From the NCBI GenBank assembly GCA_051209155.1, contig JBPJGB010000001.1: 64,000 bases of DNA. One strand, 5' to 3'. A model generated the notes under the pieces. The model searched no databases. It was not told the origin of the DNA and worked only from the letters and a program-made list of their open reading frames with translations. Both the position numbers and the translations under genes were made by a program. Source of the stretch: Actomonas sp051209155. Lineage in GTDB: Bacteria > Verrucomicrobiota > Verrucomicrobiia > Opitutales > Opitutaceae. Below are positions 8,072 through 16,263 of the stretch, in pieces (the first letter of the stretch is position 1; every line of letters starts with the position of its first letter).

Positions 8072-8907
8072 CGCGCGACCTCGATGACGAGTGCGGTCGT
8101 GTTGTCGCGGCCGGAGGCGTTGACGGCTTCTTCGACAAGCAGTCGGCCGATCTCCGGAGACGGCTGGCTGCGGATGGCGTCTTGAATACGATGATCCCAG
8201 AGGCCGTCGACGAGGCCGTCGGAGCAGATCAGAAAGCGATCACCGGGTTCGCAACCTACGGCGCCAATGTGCGGCTCGAGAAACTGGAAACCACTGCCGA
8301 GTGACTGCTGCAGGGAGTTTTTCGAGGGGTGACTGCGGGCCTCTCGCTCGTTGATCTTGCCCTGTCGCCGCAGCCAGCCGGGGCGGGTATGGTCGTCGGT
8401 GAGTTGCTTCATGCCGCCGGCGGCCGGCAGGTAATAAATGCGACTGTCGCCCACGTGGCCGAAGTAGAGCCAGCCGGGGGTGAACCAGGCGAGGCTGAGG
8501 GTGGCGCCCATGCCGGCACATTCCTCGTAGCACGAGCCGAGATAGGTGAGGGCCTTGTGGATACGGCTGAACAACTCCTCCAGGACGTCGCCGAAGCCGG
8601 ACGACATGCCGGCCGCGCCCTGGCGAAAACTGCGCGGTAGGAGTTGGGTGGTTTTTTCGATCGTGATCTTGGAGGCAAACTCACCGGCGGCCTTGCCGCC
8701 CATGCCGTCGCTGACGGCAAAAACGAAATCACTGTCGGACATCGAAGCGCTGCCGATCTTGCCGAGGTAGTTCAGGTCGTGGCCGTTGAAGCGCAGACCG
8801 AGGAAGGTATCCTCGTTGTTCTTGCGAAAGCGCCCGACGTCGGAGTGGCCGGACCAGTGCAGGGTGAGCGGGGCGGGGTCGTCAGCAGCGGGCTCGGGTT
8901 CAGGCAT
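8068..8907 (-). CDS. PP2C-family serine/threonine protein phosphatase
   Basis: A 279-residue metal-dependent phosphatase. All PP2C motifs are present in order: SDVGRFRKNNEDTFL, DGMGGKAAGE (metal ligands), GATLSLAW, GHVGDSRIYYL, LTDDHTR, LICSDGLVDGLW and GRDNTTALVI. It has no membrane segment, so it should dephosphorylate Ser/Thr proteins in the cytoplasm. The ATG at 8907 lies 8 bp inside the end of the upstream kinase-like gene (ATGCCTGA overlap); a longer frame starting at 9009 would overlap that gene by 110 bp and is rejected. The partner is probably the kinase-like protein directly upstream. Confidence 0.94.
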   Translation of the reverse strand: MPEPEPAADDPAPLTLHWSGHSDVGRFRKNNEDTFLGLRFNGHDLNYLGKIGSASMSDSDFVFAVSDGMGGKAAGEFASKITIEKTTQLLPRSFRQGAAGMSSGFGDVLEELFSRIHKALTYLGSCYEECAGMGATLSLAWFTPGWLYFGHVGDSRIYYLPAAGGMKQLTDDHTRPGWLRRQGKINEREARSHPSKNSLQQSLGSGFQFLEPHIGAVGCEPGDRFLICSDGLVDGLWDHRIQDAIRSQPSPEIGRLLVEEAVNASGRDNTTALVIEVAR

Positions 8908-9334
8908 CGGCGGCAGGCGGTTCTTCGGGATCGGGATCGGGCTTGAGCGAGACAGAAGGATCGTCGAGCAGGGTGGCGAATTCGAAATCGATGAGACAGA
9001 AGCGACCATCGCTGGCCCGATAGGTGACGTTGCGCACGAACGGGTCCTCGTGGCGGACGCCGTAGGCCTCCAATTCGCCGAAGAGATCCTTCAGTTTGGC
9101 CGAACTCAGGTGCTCCACCCGCGTGCCGCAGTTGGTCGTGACAATGCGAAGCGCCTCACGATCAGCCTCCAACAGTTTGGGCACAAATGAACACTCCCTT
9201 TCCTCCAAGTAGCGGAGCACGGCGACTTCTGTATCAAATCGCTCAAGCGCGCGGGCGCCGCGGTAGACCTTGTGGACTTTGCCGTCGAAGCCGATGTGCA
9301 CACTGGCACGGGCGGTGTCTTTGATCTCAGGCAT
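8900..9334 (-). CDS. minimal protein-kinase-like protein
   Basis: A 144-residue protein that appears to be a very small kinase-fold protein. Visible elements in order: VHKVYR with Lys22 where the ATP-anchoring Lys would be, Glu36 or a nearby Glu as the alpha-C partner, a catalytic-loop-like HEDPFVRN (H95, D97, N102, with exact D-x4-N spacing) and LIDFEFA (D116) in place of DFG. This resembles RIO, Bud32 or APH-like kinases stripped to a core, well below the usual 200-250 residues. The acidic, Pro-rich tail is probably disordered. It overlaps the PP2C phosphatase gene by 8 bp. Kinase activity is inference. Confidence 0.6.
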   Translation of the reverse strand: MPEIKDTARASVHIGFDGKVHKVYRGARALERFDTEVAVLRYLEERECSFVPKLLEADREALRIVTTNCGTRVEHLSSAKLKDLFGELEAYGVRHEDPFVRNVTYRASDGRFCLIDFEFATLLDDPSVSLKPDPDPEEPPAADA

Positions 9335-9338
9335 GATT

Positions 9339-9441
9339 AAAATTCATGAAAGTGAGGAACTTAGCCCAGCGCATGGAGATGTGATCGCAGGTGGTGACGC
9401 CGGGGGAGCCAGGGCATTTTGGGGAACTATGCATGAATTTT
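9339..9441. promoter_or_regulatory. 10-bp inverted repeat in the divergent kinase/glnII region
   Basis: AAAATTCATG at 9339-9348 and its exact complement CATGAATTTT at 9432-9441 bracket the region between the two divergent genes. The second copy ends 9 bp upstream of the candidate sigma-54 site. They could be operator half-sites or chance AT-rich matches. Confidence 0.3.
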
Positions 9442-9450
9442 GTTTCTTAC

Positions 9451-9466
9451 TGGCATATTAGGTGCT
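9451..9466 (+). promoter_or_regulatory. candidate sigma-54 (-24/-12) promoter of glnII
   Basis: TGGCATATTAGGTGCT matches the RpoN consensus TGGCACG-N4-TTGCW at 9 of 12 fixed positions, with the GG and GC dinucleotides exactly 12 bp apart. Transcription would begin near 9477, leaving a leader of about 100 nt before glnII. The same arrangement precedes amt and the porin-urt-ure operon. Confidence 0.7.
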
Positions 9467-9576
9467 CAATCTGAACCCGTGTCTGGGACAATTTCAGCCC
9501 GGTCACGGATTATCCTAGACGGTTTCCCGTCCCTGAAAGCAACCCAGCAACCCATTCGTTACTCACCCTAAGTCAT

Positions 9577-10611
<1,035 letters not shown>

Positions 10612-10649
10612 GCGAACTCGGTTCAAACAGGATAAAAGGACTTACTTCC

Positions 10650-10682
10650 AAGCCACCCCGTCGCGACGGGGTGGCTTTTTTT
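10650..10682 (+). terminator. intrinsic terminator of glnII
   Basis: A perfect 14-bp palindrome (AAGCCACCCCGTCG and its complement, 10650-10677) is followed by seven T residues (10676-10682), 38 bp after the glnII stop codon. Confidence 0.95.
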
Positions 10683-10723
10683 GGAATGGCGCCTGCGCAG
10701 TGATCGGCCTTGCTGGAGTCCGC

Positions 10724-12625
10724 ATGGCGTCTTCCCCCCGCGAACAAGCGAGTGCTGCGAGGTGGCTCGATCGAGTCATCGCGATGCTCTACGTCGGGAC
10801 GCTGGGTTGGGTGGTCTGGCATTTCGGCGGGGCCGCGGCCCGGCCCATGGCCCTCGGGTTCGCGCTGGCGATGGCGGCGGTGGGGTTGGTGTGGTGCCGG
10901 TGGTGGGCCGTGGAACCGACCGGCCTGCCGACGGGGTGGTGGTGGCCTCTGCCCATGCTCGCCTATGCCGGGTGGCACGCGTTATCGCTTTCCGCCACTC
11001 CGGGGCGAGCGATGATGGAAACCCTGCACGGCGCCTGGGGATTGGCCGGCTATTGGATTGCGTTGCATTTGGTTCGGCTGAAGGAACCGCGTCGATGGTT
11101 GTTCGCCGGGGTGGGTGTGCTGACCCTCCTATTGGCGGGCGTTGCCTTTTATCAGCGGGCGGTGGACGCGGCATGGTTACCGATGGGGAGGACACAGGCG
11201 CCGCAATACCTGGAGCGGTCGGCGGGATTGTTGGGTTCGCCCAACACCCTAGCGGCTTGGCTACTGCTGGTGATTCCACCGGCTTGGTGGCTCTTGGGGC
11301 GAAACATCCGGCAGCGTCCGCGGGTGGCGTTGGCGGCCGGGGTGATCGCGGTGGCGGCGTCGGCGACGATGGTGCTGACGCTGTCGCGTGGCGGCTGGAT
11401 TGCGTTGGTTTTGGCCTTGGTGGGGTGGGTGATTGGGGGCGGTCGTATCCCTTGGTTCGGTCGGATCGGGATAGGACTGGGATTGATCGTGCTCTTCGTC
11501 GGCGGGGTCAGCTTGGCCTATCATCATAGTCCGCCGTTAAGGGAACGGGTGGACGCGATGATCGAGTCGCGCGGGGAGCGGATGCGACCGGCGATGTGGT
11601 CGATCGCGTGGCAACTTTGGCAGGATTCGCCGTGGATCGGCACCGGTGGTGGCAGTTACGAGGCACTGCTGGATCGGCATCGTCCCATGGGGTTTCGTGA
11701 CAGCCCGACGTGGGCCCACAACGACTACCTCAATCTGCTCAGCGATTATGGGGTGATCGGGTTCAGTCTGAGTTGGGGAGTGTTGGTGGCGGGGGCAGGC
11801 ATCGTGATTTGGCGTCGGCGAGAAACCGGCGCGGCGGCTCGGCCGGGGAACGGCACGAGGTCCTGGCGCATCGCGCTTTTGGTGGGGCTGGGGGGCTTGG
11901 GGCTCGCGACGGCCGTGGACTTTCACCTGCGACTACCCGCGATCCTTTGGTTGGCCGGTTTGATTTTGGCCGAGTGGTTGGTGGGCCGCCAGCGGGGCGC
12001 ACCGCCGCCGCATGGGCGCGATCGGGGTCGTGGGCGGCGGGCGGTTGTGCCGGGGGCGGTGGGTTTGGCGGTCCTGTGGTTGGCGGGGTTTGCTTGGCCA
12101 CGCTATCACGCCGAGGCGCTGCGGTTCCATGGCCGGGAGCTGACGAACCGGTTGGCGCGAACGGGCCCGGAGAGCCCGGGGCAGGCTGATTTGGAGCCCA
12201 TTCGAGAAGCGTTCGTCAAATCAACCCGGCTCGCGCCAGAGCACGAAAAGGGCTGGGCCGAACTCTCGATGGTGCAGGCCCTGTATGCTCATGCGGAACC
12301 CGACCGATCGGTGGAGATCGGTCAGGAGGCGGAGCAATCGGCGCGGCGGGCGCTCGCCTTGTGTGACGAAGACCCGATGAATTGGGTGCGACTGGGCGTG
12401 GCGCTGGATTTGCAGGGCGAGTGGGCCCAAGGGGGATTGGCCTTCGGAAAAGCCATCAGAATCGCGCCGACAAATGCGCGGGTTTGGTATTACCAAGCCT
12501 TTCACTTCAGCCAGAAGCCGCACGCGCATGCCTTGGCTCGAGCTGCTTTAGCCACTTGTTTGCGTCTTGACGGTCGAATTATGCAGGCAAAAGCTCTACA
12601 AGCTGCGCTGGAACGGTCACGTTAA
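10724..12625 (+). CDS. O-antigen ligase/polymerase family membrane protein with TPR tail
   Basis: A 633-residue inner-membrane protein. It has about ten or more hydrophobic helices between residues 18 and 470, including the Wzy_C/O-antigen ligase core with WIGTGGGSYEALL followed by SPTWAHNDYLNLLSDYGVIGF, where the HNDYL stretch is the family hallmark. Residues about 490-633 form Ala-rich TPR-like repeats. Such proteins join or polymerise lipid-linked polysaccharide on the periplasmic side. The ATG at 10724 follows the glnII terminator; an in-frame extension upstream would cross that terminator and is rejected. Only 23 bp separate it from the FecR gene. Confidence 0.88.
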   Translation: MASSPREQASAARWLDRVIAMLYVGTLGWVVWHFGGAAARPMALGFALAMAAVGLVWCRWWAVEPTGLPTGWWWPLPMLAYAGWHALSLSATPGRAMMETLHGAWGLAGYWIALHLVRLKEPRRWLFAGVGVLTLLLAGVAFYQRAVDAAWLPMGRTQAPQYLERSAGLLGSPNTLAAWLLLVIPPAWWLLGRNIRQRPRVALAAGVIAVAASATMVLTLSRGGWIALVLALVGWVIGGGRIPWFGRIGIGLGLIVLFVGGVSLAYHHSPPLRERVDAMIESRGERMRPAMWSIAWQLWQDSPWIGTGGGSYEALLDRHRPMGFRDSPTWAHNDYLNLLSDYGVIGFSLSWGVLVAGAGIVIWRRRETGAAARPGNGTRSWRIALLVGLGGLGLATAVDFHLRLPAILWLAGLILAEWLVGRQRGAPPPHGRDRGRGRRAVVPGAVGLAVLWLAGFAWPRYHAEALRFHGRELTNRLARTGPESPGQADLEPIREAFVKSTRLAPEHEKGWAELSMVQALYAHAEPDRSVEIGQEAEQSARRALALCDEDPMNWVRLGVALDLQGEWAQGGLAFGKAIRIAPTNARVWYYQAFHFSQKPHAHALARAALATCLRLDGRIMQAKALQAALERSR

Positions 12626-12648
12626 GCTGCGTCGTCCCCCTTCATCCG

Positions 12649-13857
12649 ATGTTCAAACCACTCCTTTCTCGGTTCCTCTTCGCATCTCTGGCCCTCGCCT
12701 TTGTTTCCACGTCCTTGGCTCAAAGCCGTCGTGGTTACGTGCGACTCACCCGAATTGGTCCGACGGTGCAGGTGAAAGACAATGCGACGCAGGAGGAGAT
12801 CATGCGCTTGGACGCACAGCCCACCGAAGAGATTCGTATTCTGGAAAAGAACACGGTGATCACGGTTGGTGAGGGTTCGCGCGTGATTCTGGTCTTCTCG
12901 AACGGCGCGACGATTTCGGTCAAGGAAGGCTCAATTCTTAACATTGAGAGCTACCGCCAGAACCCGTTTGCCGGTGCTTACCAACCCGCGACCGCGACGG
13001 AGGAACCGCCGGCCGATTCCCATACCCGGATCCGGCTCGAATACGGTGAGCTGGTGGGCAATGTGAAAACCCTTCGCCCCGATTCGACCTTCACGGTGGA
13101 AACCCCGGCCGGAGCGGCGGGTATTCGCGGCACGACCTTCCGGGTGGTCTTTCGACCGCAGGGGAATGGTCAGGCCTTCTTTTCAGTGACCACGCTCGAG
13201 GGTGATGTTGGCGTCACCACCACGGAAGGCACGGTCAACGCGCCCATCAGTGTGGTGGATGATCAGGAGGTGGTGATCTTGGTGGAGGTGAACGACGACA
13301 CGGGTGAAGTCACGGTGGTCACGCCAATTGATGAGATCGCTCCGGCCAACGCCGATCCGCAAACCTTGGCGGACATGTCGGCGGCGGTGCAAGAGTCGGC
13401 GGAAGCAGTCGTGGACGTCGTCATCACGGCGGAGAATTCACAGGACGAAACCACGCCCGAGGATGAGGCGACTGAGTCCGAGGAGGACGAGGCGGAGGAA
13501 GATGATTCCGAAGACGACGGGTCCGAAGATGATGGTTCGGAGGACGACGACTCTGAGGAGGACTCGCAGGAGTCCGAGGACGATGCGGAGGCTCAACAGC
13601 AGGAAGAGGACTCCCAAGATGACCAGGGCGGCGATGAGTCCGAGTCCACCGACTCCGCCAACGAGGGTGGTGATGAGGGTGACGGCACGACCCCGACTCC
13701 ACCGAACGGTGAAGAAGGCTCTGGCGAACAAACTACCGGCGAAGGAGAAGGCGACGGTGATGGCTCCAACCAACCGGCGCCGGAAAATGGTCAGCCAACG
13801 ACCCAGCCTGTGGATAACGCCGATCAACGGTCGCCCAATCAGGGCATTGGTGGCTAG
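12649..13857 (+). CDS. secreted FecR-domain protein with long acidic tail
   Basis: A 402-residue exported protein: Sec signal peptide (residues 1-24, ending SLAQS), then a FecR-like beta domain (about 60-190) with VGEGSRVILVFSNGA, VKEGSILNIES, LEYGELVGNV and ETPAGAAGIRGTTFRVVF. Residues about 260-340 are almost all Glu, Asp, Ser and Gln, followed by a Gly/Thr/Pro/Asn-rich end. There is no transmembrane anti-sigma region and no adjacent ECF sigma gene, so it is not a classic FecR regulator. Neighbouring genes suggest an envelope or exopolysaccharide sensing role together with the CHASE2 cyclase downstream. Confidence 0.88.
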   Translation: MFKPLLSRFLFASLALAFVSTSLAQSRRGYVRLTRIGPTVQVKDNATQEEIMRLDAQPTEEIRILEKNTVITVGEGSRVILVFSNGATISVKEGSILNIESYRQNPFAGAYQPATATEEPPADSHTRIRLEYGELVGNVKTLRPDSTFTVETPAGAAGIRGTTFRVVFRPQGNGQAFFSVTTLEGDVGVTTTEGTVNAPISVVDDQEVVILVEVNDDTGEVTVVTPIDEIAPANADPQTLADMSAAVQESAEAVVDVVITAENSQDETTPEDEATESEEDEAEEDDSEDDGSEDDGSEDDDSEEDSQESEDDAEAQQQEEDSQDDQGGDESESTDSANEGGDEGDGTTPTPPNGEEGSGEQTTGEGEGDGDGSNQPAPENGQPTTQPVDNADQRSPNQGIGG

Positions 13858-13888
13858 GCCGCGAGCTACCCACGTTTGGAAAGTTTCC

Positions 13889-13919
13889 AACCCCGGTCGT
13901 GTGGCCGGGGTTTGCTTTT
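13889..13919 (+). terminator. probable terminator after the FecR gene
   Basis: An 8-bp perfect stem (AACCCCGG at 13889-13896, CCGGGGTT at 13905-13912) is followed by TGCTTTTG, a short imperfect U tract. It would separate the FecR gene from the cyclase, at least partly. Confidence 0.6.
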
Positions 13920-13985
13920 GGCTAACCGAGCTCAGCCGAGCGATTTACTCGACGACGCCGGCGCCGGCAGACTAGCTTTCGGGCC

Positions 13986-16244
13986 ATGAGCTCGGCGCGC
14001 ATCAAGACCCTGTGGGTGATCCTGGCCTTACTTCCCGTGCCCGTGATCTGGTGCGTGTTGTTTGAAATCGGCTCGTTGAATCGGGCGCGCGATTGGTCAA
14101 TGGACCTGCGGTATCGCCTGCGTGGGCCGATCGAATCGGAAGGGAAGGTGGTTTACGTGGATATCGATGAGCTGAGCATGGGGCGAATTGGCGGTTTTCC
14201 TTGGAGCCGCCACTACTTGGCCAAGGTCGCCCAGACCTTGCTCGAGGAAGCCGGAGTCAAGGTCATCGGCGTGGACCTCGTCTTGTCCAACGCAGGTCTC
14301 GCGGAATCGGCCGATCTGCCCTACATTTACCAAGGTAACAGGGAGTTGGCAGCCTACTTGTGGAACGATCCACCGGTGGTGCTGGCAAGTGCATTTTCGC
14401 TCGCGGGAGTCGACCAAAACAACGAACGGATGGAGCGTCAGTTTCCCCGAGTGGCGGATGGTTTGCCGCCGTTGCAGGAAATTGAGGGACCCGAGATTCC
14501 AGCCCTTTGGGTGGCGCCGGAACAACCGCCGTTTTCTCCTGCCAGCACGGGGTTGATCGATACCGAGAATCGCGGCGTGCGTTCGGTGCCAATGTGGGCG
14601 CCGACCAATGTTCGGACCTACTACCACCTGGCGGTCGAGATGTTACGGCGCTACTGGGATTTGGATTTTGAAGGTGTGGTGGTGGATGGCGACTGGCTTC
14701 GGTTCATGAAGTCCGATGGGACGGTGCTGCGGTCGGTCCCGATGGTGCGTCAACAAATGTTGGAGGTGAACTGGTTCTCACGATGGCTTTCTCCAGCGCA
14801 CAATCCGCGCATAAGTTTTTACGACGTTTATGCCTACGCTACCATGTTGGAAAGCGATGATCCGGAACTCGAAGCGACCGGCCGGGAGTTTTTTGCCAAT
14901 GAAGACTTCAAGAATGCGCTGGTGCTGATCGGCCCGGTTGATGCGTTGCTACAGGATTTGGCGCCGACGCCGCTGGACGAGAATGCGGTGCCCAAAGTGG
15001 GAGTGCATGGCAACGTTCTCAAAACCATTCTCTCCGAGCGGTATATCCGTCGACTGGATACATGGCAGATTTTTGCGGTGGTGCTCGTGCTTTCGGTATG
15101 GGTAACGGCGCTGGCTACTTGGGGGGGGCGTCGCTCGACCATTGCGCGGGCAGGCGCGGTCGTTCTCGTCTTAGCCTATGTAGGCGCGGCGTTGTTGGTT
15201 TTTAACGCTTTCGACTTTGTTCTGCCGCTCGTGACGCCGGTCGGTTCGGCCTTGTCGATGACCTTTCTCGCGATCGGATGGCAGGTGGTGCAGGAGCAGA
15301 AAGCCAAGGGCCGGATCAAGGGCATGTTCGGCACCTACCTTGCGCCGACCGTGGTCGAGTCGATGATCAACTCAGGCCGGGATCCGGAGCTGGGCGGTCA
15401 CGATGCGGAGATCACACCTTACTTTTCCGACATCCAGAGCTTTTCGTCGTTCTCCGAGGTTTTGTCGTCCTCGCAGTTGGGCGAGCTCCTCAACGAATAC
15501 CTGACGGCCTGCACCGACATTGTGCAGGCGGAGGGCGGCACCTTGGACAAATACATCGGCGACGCGGTGGTGGCGATGTTTGGCGCACCGGTGGAGTTGC
15601 CGGATCACGCCTACCGGGCCTGTCTGACCTCGTTACTGGTGCAGGAGCGGCTCGACGAGTTGCGCGAAAAGTGGACTCGGGAGGGCGACAAATGGCCTGA
15701 AATGGTGCACCGCATGCGCACGCGCATCGGTCTCAATACCGGCAAGTGCATGATCGGCAACATGGGCAGTCGCACGCGCTTCAACTACACGATGATGGGC
15801 GACAACGTGAACCTGGCGGCTCGTATGGAAAGCGGTGCCAAAGCCTGGGGCGCTTTCACCATGGTGGCCGATACCACGCGGGTGGCCTGTGAACAGCATG
15901 GTGGGAATCGCATCGTGTTTCGACGCTTGGGGCGGATCACGGTGCAGGGACGTTCGCAGCCGGTGCCGATTCATGAGGTGACCGGTCTGCGCGAAAAACT
16001 GCGCGACTCCGACTTCGAGTGCCTGGCGCTCTTCGATCAAGGCCTGGAAAAGTATTACCAGCGTGACTGGGCCGGGGCGGCCGCTTTGTTCCAGCGTTCG
16101 GCCGAACTGGAACCGCTCATTCCCGGTCAGGCCCCGGGCGTGAAAGCCAACCCGTCGCTGGTTTATCAGAAGATCGTCGCGGCGACGGCGGAGAATCCGC
16201 CGCCGGCCGACTGGGATGGCGTCTACCACATGACCAGCAAGTAG
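13986..16244 (+). CDS. CHASE2-domain class III adenylate/guanylate cyclase
   Basis: A 752-residue membrane-bound nucleotide cyclase. One N-terminal helix (about residues 8-28) leads into a periplasmic CHASE2 sensor (30-350: VVYVDIDELSMGRIGGFPWSR), then three closely spaced helices (about 360-430) and a cytoplasmic class III catalytic domain. Metal-binding Asp482 (in YFSDIQSFSSF) and Asp526 (in KYIGDAVVAMFG) and the transition-state Asn/Arg pair in GDNVNLAARME are all present, so it should be active. A helical tail of about 90 residues has one TPR-like unit. It sits 128 bp after a FecR gene, a pairing seen with CHASE2 proteins elsewhere. Product cAMP or cGMP cannot be told from sequence here. 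Confidence 0.93.
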   Translation: MSSARIKTLWVILALLPVPVIWCVLFEIGSLNRARDWSMDLRYRLRGPIESEGKVVYVDIDELSMGRIGGFPWSRHYLAKVAQTLLEEAGVKVIGVDLVLSNAGLAESADLPYIYQGNRELAAYLWNDPPVVLASAFSLAGVDQNNERMERQFPRVADGLPPLQEIEGPEIPALWVAPEQPPFSPASTGLIDTENRGVRSVPMWAPTNVRTYYHLAVEMLRRYWDLDFEGVVVDGDWLRFMKSDGTVLRSVPMVRQQMLEVNWFSRWLSPAHNPRISFYDVYAYATMLESDDPELEATGREFFANEDFKNALVLIGPVDALLQDLAPTPLDENAVPKVGVHGNVLKTILSERYIRRLDTWQIFAVVLVLSVWVTALATWGGRRSTIARAGAVVLVLAYVGAALLVFNAFDFVLPLVTPVGSALSMTFLAIGWQVVQEQKAKGRIKGMFGTYLAPTVVESMINSGRDPELGGHDAEITPYFSDIQSFSSFSEVLSSSQLGELLNEYLTACTDIVQAEGGTLDKYIGDAVVAMFGAPVELPDHAYRACLTSLLVQERLDELREKWTREGDKWPEMVHRMRTRIGLNTGKCMIGNMGSRTRFNYTMMGDNVNLAARMESGAKAWGAFTMVADTTRVACEQHGGNRIVFRRLGRITVQGRSQPVPIHEVTGLREKLRDSDFECLALFDQGLEKYYQRDWAGAAALFQRSAELEPLIPGQAPGVKANPSLVYQKIVAATAENPPPADWDGVYHMTSK

Positions 16245-16263
16245 CGCGGACGCGCCGCGGGTG

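Noticed and set aside
9477..9576. Possible glutamine riboswitch in the glnII leader
   Set aside because: Only a small GACGG/CCGTC hairpin is visible; the conserved glnA-motif bases are not present.
13440..13660. Repetitive GAC/GAG/TCC-rich stretch resembling a repeat array
   Set aside because: It is in-frame coding sequence for the acidic tail of the FecR protein; there are no regular spacers, so it is not a CRISPR array.
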